A stretch of 64,000 nucleotides of DNA from Deltaproteobacteria bacterium (GTDB lineage Bacteria > Desulfobacterota > Binatia > UTPRO1): NCBI GenBank assembly GCA_020852955.1, contig JADYZW010000027.1, positions 1-64,000 of the forward strand, in the 5' to 3' direction. Numbering within the stretch: the first letter of the stretch is position 1; every line of letters begins with the position of its first letter. Under the pieces are notes generated by a model. The model did not search any database and had not been told where the DNA came from. It was given only the letters and a program-made list of their open reading frames with translations. Below are positions 50,283 through 59,962 of this stretch, piece by piece. The position numbers and the translations under genes are program-made.

Positions 50283-52919
50283 ATGGCCGCAGCGGTGCCC
50301 GTGATCGATCCCGAGAAGCTCCCCAAACACTTCGAAGCGGCCGAGGTCGAGACGCGGCTGCACGAGCGGTGGGACCGACTCGGCGTCTACGCCCACGATC
50401 CCGCGCGGCCCCGCGGGGAGACCTTCGTCGTCGACACCCCGCCGCCGACCGTCTCCGGCTCTCTGCACGTCGGACACGTCTTCAGCTACACGCACACCGA
50501 CGTCATCGCACGCCAGCAACGGATGCGCGGGCGGAACGTGTTCTACCCGATGGGCTGGGACGACAACGGTCTCCCGACCGAGCGCCGGGTGCAGAATCAC
50601 TTCCATGTGCGCTGCGATCCGCGGGCGCCGTTCGTTCCGGACTTGCGGCTCGCACCTGCGACCGCAGCCGAGCTGAAGCAGGCGCCGCGGCTCGTGTCGC
50701 GGCCGAATTTCATCGACCTCTGCCTCGAGCTGACGCGCCAGGACGAGGAGGCCTTCAAGTCTCTCTGGCGGCGGATCGGGCTCTCGGTCGACTGGAGCCT
50801 CGAGTACTCGACGATCGACGCCCGCTGCCGCCACCTCGCGCAGCTGAGTTTCCGCGACCTCTTCGAGAAGGGGCACGTCTACAGCGTCGAGGCGCCGACG
50901 ATGTGGGACGTGGACTTCCAGACCGCCGTCGCGCAGGCCGAGGTCGAGGACCGGCCGACGCGGGGCGCGTTCCACGACGTCGCCTTCGGAGTCGAGGGCG
51001 GCGGCGAGTTCACGATCGCGACTACGCGTCCGGAGCTGCTGCCGGCATGCGTCGCGGTGACCGCGCACCCGGGCGACGCCCGCTGGCGCCATCTCTTCGG
51101 TAAGCGCGCCGTCACCCCGATCTTCCAGGTGCCGGTGCCGATCTTCCCGAGCGAGCTCGTCGATCCCGAGAAGGGCACGGGGATCCTCATGGTCTGCACC
51201 TTCGGCGACGCGACCGACGTCACCTGGTGGCGCGAGCAGAAGCTGCCGCTCCGCCAGATCATCGGCCGCGACGGTCGCCTGGTCCCGGTGACCTTCGGCT
51301 CGGAGGCCTTCCCGAGCCGCGACCCCGAGGCCGCGAACGCGCGCTACGCCGCGATCGCCCGCAAGGGCACGGGTGGCGCGCGGCAGGCGATCGTCGAGAT
51401 GCTCCGCGATGCGACCAACGACGCCACGAACAGCGGACGATCCCCGCTCCGCGCCGAGCCGAAGCCGATCGAGCATTCCGTCAAGTTCTTCGAGAAGGGC
51501 GACCGGCCCCTCGAGTTCATCTCGACCCGGCAGTGGTTCGTGCGCCTGCTCGACAAGAAGGACGACTTGCTGGCGATCGGCGACCGCATCCGCTGGCACC
51601 CCGACTTCATGCGGCTCCGCTACCGCAACTGGACCGAGAACCTGAACGTCGACTGGTGCGTGAGCCGCCAGCGCTACTTCGGCGTGCCGTTCCCGGTCTG
51701 GTACCCGCTCGACGCCGACGGCCGGCCCGCCCACGACCGCCCGATCGTGGCCCCCGCGGCGAGCCTGCCGGTCGACCCGACCGTCGACGTGGCGCCCGGC
51801 TACACGAGCGCGCAGCGCGACCGGCCCGGCGGCTTCACCGCCGAGGCGGACGTCTACGACACCTGGTTCACGAGCTCGCTCACGCCGCAGATCGGCTCCG
51901 GCTGGCTCCTCGATCCGGCCCGGCACGCGGCACGCTTCCCCGCCGACATCCGCCCGCAGAGCCACGAGATCATCCGCACCTGGGCCTTCTACACGATCGC
52001 CAAGGCGATGCTGCACGAAGCGAGCGTGCCCTGGCGCCACGTCGTGATCTCCGGCTGGATCCTCGACCCCGATCGCAAGAAGATGTCGAAGAGCAAGGGC
52101 AACGTGGTGACGCCGATGCACCTGCTCGACCAGTACACCGCCGACGGCGTGCGCTACTGGGCGGCGAGCGCGCGCCTCGGCACCGACACCGCCTTCGACG
52201 AGAAGGTGCTGAAAGTCGGGAAGCGCCTGGTCACGAAGCTCTACAACGCCGGCAAGTTCGTGCTCGCGCAGGCGGGGCCGCGCGCGCCGATCGACGTCGA
52301 GCTCGACCGTGCCTTCGTGGCGCGCCTGCGCGATCTGGTCGCGCGCGTGACGGCCGCCTTCGAGGAGTTCGACTACGCGCACGCGCTCCAGGACACCGAA
52401 TCCTTCTTTTGGCACGATTTCACCGACACCTACCTCGAGCTCGTGAAGCACCGGGCCCGCGACGACGCCGGCGGCTCCGCCATCGCCGGTCTGCGCCTCG
52501 GCCTCGGCGTGCTGTTGCGGCTCTTCGCGCCGGTGCTCCCCTACGTCACCGACGAGGTCTGGGCGTGGGTCTTCGCGGACGAGACCGGTCACCCGAGCAT
52601 CCACCGCGCGCCGTGGCCGACGATCGCGGAGCTCGACGCGACCGCGCCACCTCGCGACCCGGGATGCTTCGACGTCGCGGTCGCCTGTCTCGCCGCGATC
52701 AACAAGGCGAAGTCCGAGGCGGGGGTCTCGCCGGGGCGCGGCGTCGCGCGCGTGGGACTCGCCGCGCACCCGGATACCCTGGCGGTGCTCGCGACGGTGC
52801 AGGACGACGTGTGGCGCTCGGCGCGGGTGGAGCGTCACGATCTCGTGCCGAAAGAGGCGCTCCCCGCCGCCGCCTTCGAGGTCCGCGACCCCGAATGGAT
52901 CGCACCGGTGGAGGCGTGA
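50283..52919 (+). CDS. valS: Valyl-tRNA synthetase, divergent WDDNGLPTERR class
   Basis: Class Ia synthetase, 878 aa. The HIGH-type signature is GSLHVGHVFSYTHTDV and the KMSKS loop is KKMSKSKGNVVTP. The segment MGWDDNGLPTERRVQNHF marks a ValRS group known from actinobacteria and archaeal-like enzymes, in contrast to the usual bacterial form. The C terminus ends without the coiled-coil tRNA arm found in E. coli or Bacillus ValRS. The editing domain (about 200-390) includes TIATTRPELLPACVAV. It leads the valS-nadC-birA-coaX-EF-G-like operon; nadC starts 2 bp after its stop. Confidence 0.95.
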   Translation: MAAAVPVIDPEKLPKHFEAAEVETRLHERWDRLGVYAHDPARPRGETFVVDTPPPTVSGSLHVGHVFSYTHTDVIARQQRMRGRNVFYPMGWDDNGLPTERRVQNHFHVRCDPRAPFVPDLRLAPATAAELKQAPRLVSRPNFIDLCLELTRQDEEAFKSLWRRIGLSVDWSLEYSTIDARCRHLAQLSFRDLFEKGHVYSVEAPTMWDVDFQTAVAQAEVEDRPTRGAFHDVAFGVEGGGEFTIATTRPELLPACVAVTAHPGDARWRHLFGKRAVTPIFQVPVPIFPSELVDPEKGTGILMVCTFGDATDVTWWREQKLPLRQIIGRDGRLVPVTFGSEAFPSRDPEAANARYAAIARKGTGGARQAIVEMLRDATNDATNSGRSPLRAEPKPIEHSVKFFEKGDRPLEFISTRQWFVRLLDKKDDLLAIGDRIRWHPDFMRLRYRNWTENLNVDWCVSRQRYFGVPFPVWYPLDADGRPAHDRPIVAPAASLPVDPTVDVAPGYTSAQRDRPGGFTAEADVYDTWFTSSLTPQIGSGWLLDPARHAARFPADIRPQSHEIIRTWAFYTIAKAMLHEASVPWRHVVISGWILDPDRKKMSKSKGNVVTPMHLLDQYTADGVRYWAASARLGTDTAFDEKVLKVGKRLVTKLYNAGKFVLAQAGPRAPIDVELDRAFVARLRDLVARVTAAFEEFDYAHALQDTESFFWHDFTDTYLELVKHRARDDAGGSAIAGLRLGLGVLLRLFAPVLPYVTDEVWAWVFADETGHPSIHRAPWPTIAELDATAPPRDPGCFDVAVACLAAINKAKSEAGVSPGRGVARVGLAAHPDTLAVLATVQDDVWRSARVERHDLVPKEALPAAAFEVRDPEWIAPVEA

Positions 52920-52921
52920 CC

Positions 52922-53797
52922 ATGGGCTCCGAGGTCGCCGCTCGCGTCGCGGCGCTCATGCGCCATCCCTCGACGCGCCGGCTCGTCGCGGCGGCGCTCG
53001 CGGAGGACATCGGCCGGGGCGACGTAACGACCGCGGTCGCGTTGCCGCCCGGGCTCGGCGCGACCGCCACCATCACCACCGAAGAGCCATGTGTCGTGGC
53101 CGGGCTCTTCCTGGCGCCGCTGGCCTACGCGCTCGTCGACCCGACGTTGCGGGTCGAGGTGCTCGCCGACGACGGCGCCGCCGGCGACGTCGAGACACCC
53201 GTCGTGCGCATCACGGGCGCCGCGGCCGGTATCCTCGCCGGGGAGCGCGTGGTGCTGAACCTGCTGCAGCACCTCTCCGGCGTCGCCTCGCTCACCCGCC
53301 GCTTCGTGGACGCGGTCCACGGGACGAACGCGGCGATCCTCGATACGCGCAAGACGATCCCCGGGCTTCGCCTCCTCGAGAAGCACGCCGTCCACATGGG
53401 TGGCGGCGTCAATCATCGCTTCGGGCTCGACGACGGCATCCTGCTCAAGAACACCCACGTGGCGCTCGGAGGCGGCACGGCGGCGGTCGTGCGGCGCGTC
53501 CGCGAGCGTGGTCCGGCGGCGCTGCGGGTGCAGGTCGAGTGCCGCAGCGCCGCGGAGCTCGAGGCCGCGCTCGCCGCGGGCGCGGACGCCGTGCTTCTCG
53601 ACAACCAGACGCCCGAGGGGGCGGCGGCGTTGATCCGTCTCGTGAAGGGGCGGGTGCCCGTCGAGGTGTCCGGCGGCATCACGCTCGCCAACGTTGCGGC
53701 CTACGCCGCCGCCGGCGCCGACCGGATCTCGATCGGCGCACTCACGCACTCGGCGCCGGCCGCCTCCCTGCACCTGCGGATCGCCGCGAGCGCCTGA
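52922..53797 (+). CDS. nadC: Nicotinate-nucleotide pyrophosphorylase (carboxylating)
   Basis: 291 aa. Converts quinolinate and PRPP to nicotinate mononucleotide in NAD synthesis. Typical segments are EDIGRGDVTT, the central NLLQHLSGVAS, DTRKTIPGLRLLEKHAVHMGGG with the quinolinate-binding basic residues, and VSGGITLANVAAYAAAGADR. GGAGG precedes the ATG. nadA and nadB are not in the window. birA follows 8 bp downstream; the nadC-birA-coaX grouping (vitamin and cofactor genes) is common. Confidence 0.96.
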   Translation: MGSEVAARVAALMRHPSTRRLVAAALAEDIGRGDVTTAVALPPGLGATATITTEEPCVVAGLFLAPLAYALVDPTLRVEVLADDGAAGDVETPVVRITGAAAGILAGERVVLNLLQHLSGVASLTRRFVDAVHGTNAAILDTRKTIPGLRLLEKHAVHMGGGVNHRFGLDDGILLKNTHVALGGGTAAVVRRVRERGPAALRVQVECRSAAELEAALAAGADAVLLDNQTPEGAAALIRLVKGRVPVEVSGGITLANVAAYAAAGADRISIGALTHSAPAASLHLRIAASA

Positions 53798-53805
53798 CTC
53801 CCGCC

Positions 53806-54825
53806 ATGGACACGGCCGAGCGCATCCTCCGCCTGTTGCGACGCGAGCCGGTGGTGTCGGGCGAGGCGCTCTCCGACGCGCTCGGCATCTCGCGCGCCGC
53901 CGTCTGGAAGCACGTCGAGGCGCTCCGCGCGGCGGGGTATCGCATCGACGCGCAGCGGGCGCGCGGCTACGCGCTCACGAGCGCGCCGGATCGCCTGTTG
54001 CCCGCCGAGATCGAACGCCACCTCGCCACCGAGCGCTTCGGGCGGCGCCTCGCGTGCTTCGAAACGATCGATTCGACGAACCTGCGCGCGGCGACCCTGG
54101 CGCGCGAGGACGCTCCCGAGGGCACGCTGGTGCTCGCCGAGCGACAGACCGCCGGACGCGGCCGACTCGGCCGCAGCTGGGTCTCGCCGGCGCGGGTGAA
54201 CCTCTACGCGAGCTTCGTGCTCCGGCCCCGGCTCGCGCCCGCCGACGGCCCGCAGTTGGCGCTCGCCGCGGCCGTGGCGGTCGCGCGCGCGCTCCGGACG
54301 CTGCCGGGCCTCGCGCCCGGGCGCGTCGCGATCAAGTGGCCGAACGACTGCCTGCTCGACGGCCGGAAGGTCGCGGGCATCCTCACCGAGATGGACGCCG
54401 AGGTCGATCGCATCCGCAGCGTCGTGCTCGGCATCGGCGTCAACCTGAACGCGTCGGCGGGAGCCTTTCCCGCCGAGCTCCGCGACACCGCGACGTCGGT
54501 GCTGCTCGCGACCGGCGCGCGCGTCGATCGCCCGCGGTTCGCCGCCGCCCTATGCGGCACGCTCGAGGCCATCTATGATCGCGTCGTTCGCGAGGGCTTC
54601 GGCGCGCTCGCGCCGGAGTGGGAGTCGTACTCCTGCCTCACGGGGCGCGTCGTGACGGTCGAGTGCGCCGGCCGGCGCCGCACCGGCACGGTGCGCGGCA
54701 TCGACGCCGGCGGCCGGCTCGTTCTCGAAGGAAGCGAAGGAGAAGCGCGCATCATGGCGGGCGACGTTTCGATCGTGGACGGATACCGGATGCTCGGGCG
54801 AACCGGCAAGGAGGAGCGACCATGA
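53806..54825 (+). CDS. birA: Biotin--[acetyl-CoA-carboxylase] ligase with HTH repressor domain
   Basis: 339 aa. The N-terminal winged helix ([20 protein letters not shown]) suggests it also represses biotin genes, as in E. coli BirA. The catalytic domain shows [13 protein letters not shown], the biotinyl-AMP loop, and [20 protein letters not shown]. The SH3-like C-terminal domain follows from about 285. No biotin operon or BirA operator is visible here. The stop overlaps coaX (ATGA). Confidence 0.96.
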   Translation: MDTAERILRLLRREPVVSGEALSDALGISRAAVWKHVEALRAAGYRIDAQRARGYALTSAPDRLLPAEIERHLATERFGRRLACFETIDSTNLRAATLAREDAPEGTLVLAERQTAGRGRLGRSWVSPARVNLYASFVLRPRLAPADGPQLALAAAVAVARALRTLPGLAPGRVAIKWPNDCLLDGRKVAGILTEMDAEVDRIRSVVLGIGVNLNASAGAFPAELRDTATSVLLATGARVDRPRFAAALCGTLEAIYDRVVREGFGALAPEWESYSCLTGRVVTVECAGRRRTGTVRGIDAGGRLVLEGSEGEARIMAGDVSIVDGYRMLGRTGKEERP

Positions 54826-55595
54826 GCGGCGTGCTGCTCGCGATCGACGTCGGCAACACCCACACCGTCGTCGGCGTCTACGAGGGCGACCGTCTGGTGC
54901 GACATTGGCGGGTGTTGAGCGATCCCGGACGCACCTCCGACGAGTACGGCGTGCTGCTCTGGAATCTCTACCGCGCTTCCGAGCTGCCCATTCCGACGAA
55001 GAGCGACATCATCGTCTGCTCGGTCGTGCCCCCGATGACCACGGTCGTCGAGGACCTCTGCCGCGATTTCTTCCACGCCGAGCCGCTGGTGGTGGGTCCC
55101 GGGATCAAGACCGGCATGCCGATCCTCTACGACAACCCGAAGGAGGTCGGCGCCGACCGCATCGTCAACGCCGTCGCCGCCTTCGAGCGTCATCGTGCGG
55201 GATGCATCGTGGTCGACTTCGGCACCGCGACAACGTTCGACTGCGTGTCGCCCAAGGGCGAGTACCTGGGCGGCGTGATCACGCCCGGCCTCGGCATCTC
55301 GCTCGACGCGCTCGTGACGCGCACGGCCAAGCTGCCGCGCGTCGAGCTGGTGCGGCCGCCGAAGGTCGTGGGAAAGAACACCGTCCACGCCATCCAGGCG
55401 GGCATCGTCTACGGCTACGTGTCGCTCGTCGACGGGCTCGTGGGTCGCATTCGCGACGAGCTCGGCGCCGCGGCGCGGGTCATCGCGACCGGCGGCTTCG
55501 CGAGCCTCCTCGCCCCCGAGTCGACGACCATCGAAAGCTTCGACGAGTTCTTGACGCTGGAAGGGCTCCGGCTCATTCATCGTCGCAACCACTAG
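54822..55595 (+). CDS. coaX: Type III pantothenate kinase
   Basis: 257 aa ASKHA-fold kinase, the first step of coenzyme A synthesis. Phosphate 1 motif [13 protein letters not shown], then [15 protein letters not shown] and the phosphate 2 motif [14 protein letters not shown], with GGVITPGLG after. A perfect AAGGAGG site lies before the ATG. Type III enzymes need no acetyl-CoA feedback. It sits between birA and the EF-G-like gene (27-bp gap). Confidence 0.97.
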   Translation: MSGVLLAIDVGNTHTVVGVYEGDRLVRHWRVLSDPGRTSDEYGVLLWNLYRASELPIPTKSDIIVCSVVPPMTTVVEDLCRDFFHAEPLVVGPGIKTGMPILYDNPKEVGADRIVNAVAAFERHRAGCIVVDFGTATTFDCVSPKGEYLGGVITPGLGISLDALVTRTAKLPRVELVRPPKVVGKNTVHAIQAGIVYGYVSLVDGLVGRIRDELGAAARVIATGGFASLLAPESTTIESFDEFLTLEGLRLIHRRNH

Positions 55596-55622
55596 CACCG
55601 CCAACGTCGCACGGAGGATCGC

Positions 55623-57719
55623 ATGGCCGCCGAAGAGGTCGCACGGATCCGCAACATCGGCATCGTCGGACAGGGCGGGGTCGGAAAGACCCTGCTCGCG
55701 GACGCGATGGTTCTGGCCGCGGGCGGGACGACCCGCCTCGGCCGAACCGACGACGGCACCTCGCTCTTCGACGTGGAGCCCGAAGAGGTTCGCCGCAAGA
55801 CCTCGATCACGGCCGCGCTCCACCACGTTCCCTGGCGCAAGCACGAGGTGACGATCCTCGACACGCCCGGCTACGCGGCGTTCCTCGCCGAGACCCGGGC
55901 CGCGCTCACGGCGATCACGGGCGTGGTCTTCGTGCTGTCGCCGCACGGCGAGGTGAAGGTCGAGCTCGAGCGCGTGTGGACCTGGTGTCGCGAGCTCGGC
56001 GTCCCGGGCATCGCCTACATGAGCCGACTCGACCGCGAGGAGACCGATCTCGCGGAGGCGCTGGCGCCGGTGGCGCGCGTGATCGACGCGAAGGTCGTGC
56101 CGATCGCGATCCCGATCGGTGCGACCACGAGCCTCACGGGCTACGTGGATCTCGTCACCATGAAGGCCATGACTGCGCCGAGCGAGTTCGCCGCGCCGCA
56201 GGCCGGCGCCGTTCCCGACGATCTGCAGGCGACGGCGGCGGAGCACCGCGACCGTCTGCTCGAAGCCGTCGCCGAGACCGACGACGCGCTGCTCGAGCAC
56301 TATCTCGAGAGCGGCGAGCTCGACGAAGAGGAGATCCGCCGGGGCCTCCGCCTCGGCGTGCTCGCCGGGAAGCTCCTGCCGGTGCTGGTCGGCACCGCCG
56401 CCCGCGGCGTCGGCGTCCACGCCGTCCTCGATGCCGCCGTCGACCTCCTCGGGTCGCCCGCCGACCTGCCGCCGCTCGAGGCGATCGACGCCAGGACGGG
56501 ACAGGCGGTCGAGCGGCCTGCCGATCCGGGCGCTCCGTTCGCGGCCTTCGTCTTCAAGACCGTGAACGACCCCTTCGCGGGCAAGCTCTCGGTCTTTCGC
56601 GTCGTCTCCGGCCGGGCGACGAGCGACTCGACCGTCCTCAACGCCAGCCACGGTTCGAAGGAGCGGCTCGGTCAGCTGCTGCGTCTCGAGGGCAAGAAGC
56701 AGGCGCCCATCGCCAGCGCCGTGGCGGGCGCGATCTGCGCCGTCGCGAAGCTGAAGGACACCGCGACCGGCGACACGCTCGCCGACGAGAAGGCGCCGGT
56801 GCTCCTGCCGAAGCTCCCGACCTTCGAGGCCGTCATGTCCTTCGCCGCGCAGCCGAAGAGCAAGGCCGACGAGGAGAAGGCGACCCAGTCGCTCCACAAG
56901 ATGATGGAGGAGGACCTAGCGCTCCACATCGAGCGCGATCCCGAGAGCCGCGAGATCATCGTCTCGGGCTCGGGCCAGCTCCACATCGAGGTCGTCGTCG
57001 AGCGGTTGAAGCGCAAGTACGGCGTCGAGGTCGAGCTGAAAGCGCCGAAGGTCCCGTACCGCGAAACCATCAAGGGGCGCGCCGAGGCCCAGGGCAAGCT
57101 GAAGAAGCAGTCGGGCGGGCGCGGCCAGTTCGCCGACACCTGGATCAAGATCGAGCCGATGCCGCGCGGCGGCGGCTTCGAGTTCGTGGACGAGATCGTC
57201 GGCGGCGCGATCCCGCGCCAGTACATCCCCGCGGTGGAGAAGGGCATCCGCGAGGCGATGCCGCGCGGCATCCTCACCGCGTCCCCGGTCGTCGATTTCC
57301 GGGTGACGCTCTTCGACGGCTCCTACCACGACGTCGACTCGTCGGAGATGGCGTTCAAGATCGCGGCGTCGCTCGGCTTCAAGGACGCGCTCGCGAAGGC
57401 CCGGCCGGTACTGCTCGAGCCGATCATGTTGCTCGAGGTGACGGTGCCGGACGAGTGCATGGGCGACGTCATCGGCGACTTGAACTCGCGGCGCGGCCGC
57501 GTCCTCGGCGTCGATCCGAAGCCGCCGCATCAGGTGATTCGCGCCGAGGTGCCGATGGCCGAGGTGCTCAAATACGCGCCGGACCTGCGCTCGATGACGA
57601 GCGGCCGCGGCGACTTCCACATGGGCTTCGCGCACTACGAGGAGGTACCGCCGCACCTCTCCGAGAAGGTGATCAAAGAGGTGCGCGAGCAGCGCGGCGT
57701 GGCGCACGCGAGCGAGTAG
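55623..57719 (+). CDS. Elongation factor G-like GTPase with altered G motifs
   Basis: 698 aa, domain order of EF-G (G domain, II, III, IV, V). The P-loop is GQGGVGKTLL instead of the AHIDAGKTT type. The G3 motif is DTPGYAAF, with Tyr where canonical EF-G has the catalytic His. The G4 motif reads SRLD rather than NKMD. Domain IV (GGRGQFADTWIKIEPMP) and domain V (MGDVIGDLNSRRGRVLGV) are well kept. It matches the EF-G-like/FusA2 branch, whose role is not the standard translocase. A canonical fusA must lie elsewhere. GGAGG precedes the ATG. Confidence 0.93.
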   Translation: MAAEEVARIRNIGIVGQGGVGKTLLADAMVLAAGGTTRLGRTDDGTSLFDVEPEEVRRKTSITAALHHVPWRKHEVTILDTPGYAAFLAETRAALTAITGVVFVLSPHGEVKVELERVWTWCRELGVPGIAYMSRLDREETDLAEALAPVARVIDAKVVPIAIPIGATTSLTGYVDLVTMKAMTAPSEFAAPQAGAVPDDLQATAAEHRDRLLEAVAETDDALLEHYLESGELDEEEIRRGLRLGVLAGKLLPVLVGTAARGVGVHAVLDAAVDLLGSPADLPPLEAIDARTGQAVERPADPGAPFAAFVFKTVNDPFAGKLSVFRVVSGRATSDSTVLNASHGSKERLGQLLRLEGKKQAPIASAVAGAICAVAKLKDTATGDTLADEKAPVLLPKLPTFEAVMSFAAQPKSKADEEKATQSLHKMMEEDLALHIERDPESREIIVSGSGQLHIEVVVERLKRKYGVEVELKAPKVPYRETIKGRAEAQGKLKKQSGGRGQFADTWIKIEPMPRGGGFEFVDEIVGGAIPRQYIPAVEKGIREAMPRGILTASPVVDFRVTLFDGSYHDVDSSEMAFKIAASLGFKDALAKARPVLLEPIMLLEVTVPDECMGDVIGDLNSRRGRVLGVDPKPPHQVIRAEVPMAEVLKYAPDLRSMTSGRGDFHMGFAHYEEVPPHLSEKVIKEVREQRGVAHASE

Positions 57720-57728
57720 CCGGCCAGG

Positions 57729-58250
57729 ATGCAGGACGAAGCCGGCATCGCGGCCGCCGTCGAGGCGGGGACCGACGGGATCGCGGTCCCGGAGGCCCTG
57801 GTCGAGGAGGCGGGGCCCGGAAAGCCTGTCGAGGGGAGTCTGCTGCTCCAGCTCCAGACGATGACGGTCTCGGAGAAGATCAAGCTCGCGCTGCGGGGCA
57901 ACCGCGACGCGCGCATGCTCCTGATCCGCGACGCCAACAAGATGATCCGCCGCTTCGTGCTGCAGAACCCCCGCATCGGGGATGAGGAAATCATCGCGAT
58001 CGCCAAGAACCGGAGCGCGGACGACGAGCTGCTGCGCCTGATCGGCGAGAGCCGGGAGTGGACCAAGAACTACCAGGTCCGGGTGAGCCTCGTTACGAAT
58101 CCCAAGACGCCGCTCGTCCTGTCGCTGCGGTTCCTGAGCGGCTTGCACGAGCGCGACGTCCGCATGCTCGCCAAGAGCAAGAACGTCTCCGCCACGGTCT
58201 CGACGGCGGCCAAGCGCATCATCCATCAGAAGACGGGCGGGCAGGGCTGA
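57729..58250 (+). CDS. Conserved helical protein of unknown function
   Basis: 173 aa, starting 9 bp after the EF-G-like stop and probably co-transcribed. The first 35 residues are acidic and variable. From about 40 a helical pattern repeats: MTVSEKIKLALRGNRDARMLLIRD, VLQNPRIGDEEIIAIAKN, VTNPKTPLVLSLRFLSGL, VRMLAKSKNV. Similar sequences occur widely in Deltaproteobacteria and Myxococcota as a family without known function; the repeats resemble HEAT/ARM-like helical pairs. The link with the EF-G-like GTPase is the only hint of a role. I do not assign one. Confidence 0.75.
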   Translation: MQDEAGIAAAVEAGTDGIAVPEALVEEAGPGKPVEGSLLLQLQTMTVSEKIKLALRGNRDARMLLIRDANKMIRRFVLQNPRIGDEEIIAIAKNRSADDELLRLIGESREWTKNYQVRVSLVTNPKTPLVLSLRFLSGLHERDVRMLAKSKNVSATVSTAAKRIIHQKTGGQG

Positions 58251-58270
58251 GCGGCAGCGGAGGGAGACCC

Positions 58271-59875
58271 ATGCCCGCCCCGATCGCGCTCTCGTTGATC
58301 GTGCCGGCGTACGAGGAAGCGGAGCGCCTTCCCGCGACGCTGCACCACGCCGCCGAGGCGCTGCCGCGGCTCGCCGCGACCAGCGAGATCATCGTCGTCG
58401 ACGACGGCTCGCACGACGCCACCGCCGCGGTCGCCGAGGGCTTCGCGAGCCCGGTACCGCTGCGGGTGATCCGCTTCCCGGCCAACCGCGGCAAGGGCGC
58501 GGCCATCGCGGCCGGCGTCGCGGCGGCCCGCCACCCCTACGTCGCGTTCACCGACGCCGATTGCCCGTACGATCTCGAGCAGCTCCGGGCCATGCTCGCC
58601 GCCCTGGACGCCGGCGAGGCCGACGTCGCCATCGGCGCGCGCGAGCTCGCGGAGTCCGAGATCAACCGGGGCTACGGCGTGCTGCGGCTGCTCTCGGGGC
58701 GGACGCTCTCGTGGCTCACCGGCCTGGCGCTCGGGCTCCCGTTCCGCGATTCGCAGTGCGGGCTCAAGCTCTTCCGCGCCGAGGCCGCGCGCCGGCTCTT
58801 CGCCGTCCGCACGATCGACGGCTTCGGCTTCGACTTCGAGATACTGACGGCGGCGCTGCAGCAGGGCTACCGGGTGCGTCGCTTCCCCGTCCGCCTCACC
58901 CACAACGACGACTCCCGCATCCGCTTGGTGCGCGACAGTCTGCGAATGGCGCGCGATCTCTGGCGCGTTCGGCGCAAGATGCGCGCGGGCCTCTACACCG
59001 AGGTGGGCGCCGACGGGGAGCCGCGGCCGTGCCCGCTCTGCGGCAGCGGCGCGTGCACGCCCGAGGTCGTGCGCCACGGCTGGCGCATGGTGCGCTGCCT
59101 GGAGTGCGCGCTCTGGTACCTGAACCCTCCGCCGAGCGCCGCGGCCCTCGCGCGGCTCTACGAGGCAGGCTATTTCGCGAGTGTCACGGGGGACGCGACG
59201 GGGTATGCGGACTACGCGGGCGCGGCGGGAGACCACCGGGACACGTTTCGCCGCCGTCTGGCGCTCGTCGAGCGCCACGTCGGGAGCGGACGCCTCCTCG
59301 ACGTCGGCGCGGGCTACGGGTACCTCGCCGACGTCGCCGCGGCGCGCTTCCCCGAACGCTGGCTCGTCGACCGCTCGCCGGACGCGGCGGCGCACGCGCC
59401 GATCGGCACGCGGGTCGTATGCGGCACATGGGAGCAGGCGGAGGTTCCCGAGCGGTACTTCGACGTGGTCAGCATGCAGGACGCCCTCGAGCACTTCCTG
59501 GACCCGGTCGCCGCTCTCGCGAAGACGCGCGCCGCGCTTCGTCCCGGCGGGGCGCTGCTCGCCGTGACGCCGAACGTCGGGAGCTGGATCGCCCGCCTGC
59601 AGGGCCGGCGCTGGGTGTCGTTCAAGTTCCCCGAGCACGTCGTGCTGTTCTCGGAGGCGACCCTCCGGCGCGCGCTCGAGAGCGCGGGCTTCCGCCTCGA
59701 GACGGTCGTGCCCGCCGGCCAGTACGCCCGGCTCGACTTCCTCGCCGAGCGTGCCGCCTCGGGCTTTCCGCGGCTCGGCGCGTCGCTTGCGCGCGGCGTG
59801 CGCGCGCTCGGCGGCGGCACCCGCCGCCTCTACGTGCCGTCGGGATCGATCGCGGTCGTTGCGGTGGCCTCGTGA
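58271..59875 (+). CDS. Fused glycosyltransferase 2 / zinc ribbon / SAM methyltransferase
   Basis: 534 aa. Residues 1-240 are a GT2 enzyme of the dolichyl/polyprenyl-phosphate sugar type (LSLIVPAYEEAERLPATL, VVDDGSHDAT, DADCPYD as DxD, and GFGFDFEILTAALQQGY). Residues about 254-290 form a zinc ribbon (CPLCGSG...CLECALWYLNPPPS). Residues about 295-534 are a class I methyltransferase (LLDVGAGYGYLA, then SMQDALEHFLDPV and VTPNVGSWIARL). GGAGGGAG precedes the ATG. It could make a lipid-linked sugar and methylate a sugar intermediate; the fusion implies consecutive steps. It is the first gene of the surface-sugar cluster. Confidence 0.9.
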   Translation: MPAPIALSLIVPAYEEAERLPATLHHAAEALPRLAATSEIIVVDDGSHDATAAVAEGFASPVPLRVIRFPANRGKGAAIAAGVAAARHPYVAFTDADCPYDLEQLRAMLAALDAGEADVAIGARELAESEINRGYGVLRLLSGRTLSWLTGLALGLPFRDSQCGLKLFRAEAARRLFAVRTIDGFGFDFEILTAALQQGYRVRRFPVRLTHNDDSRIRLVRDSLRMARDLWRVRRKMRAGLYTEVGADGEPRPCPLCGSGACTPEVVRHGWRMVRCLECALWYLNPPPSAAALARLYEAGYFASVTGDATGYADYAGAAGDHRDTFRRRLALVERHVGSGRLLDVGAGYGYLADVAAARFPERWLVDRSPDAAAHAPIGTRVVCGTWEQAEVPERYFDVVSMQDALEHFLDPVAALAKTRAALRPGGALLAVTPNVGSWIARLQGRRWVSFKFPEHVVLFSEATLRRALESAGFRLETVVPAGQYARLDFLAERAASGFPRLGASLARGVRALGGGTRRLYVPSGSIAVVAVAS

Positions 59876-59922
59876 GGGGGCGCGCGCGGGCGCGCACGCG
59901 GTCCCCGCACGGGACCGGCCGG

Positions 59923-59952
59923 TTGAGCTCCGGCGCCGGCCGGGCATAGCAT
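59923..59952 (+). promoter_or_regulatory. Candidate promoter of the cytidylyltransferase operon
   Basis: TTGAGC (59923-59928), 18-nt spacer, TAGCAT (59947-59952), in the 87-bp gap upstream of the cytidylyltransferase. The -10 ends 10 nt before the ATG, again a very short leader. Confidence 0.38.
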
Positions 59953-59962
59953 CCCGACGGCG

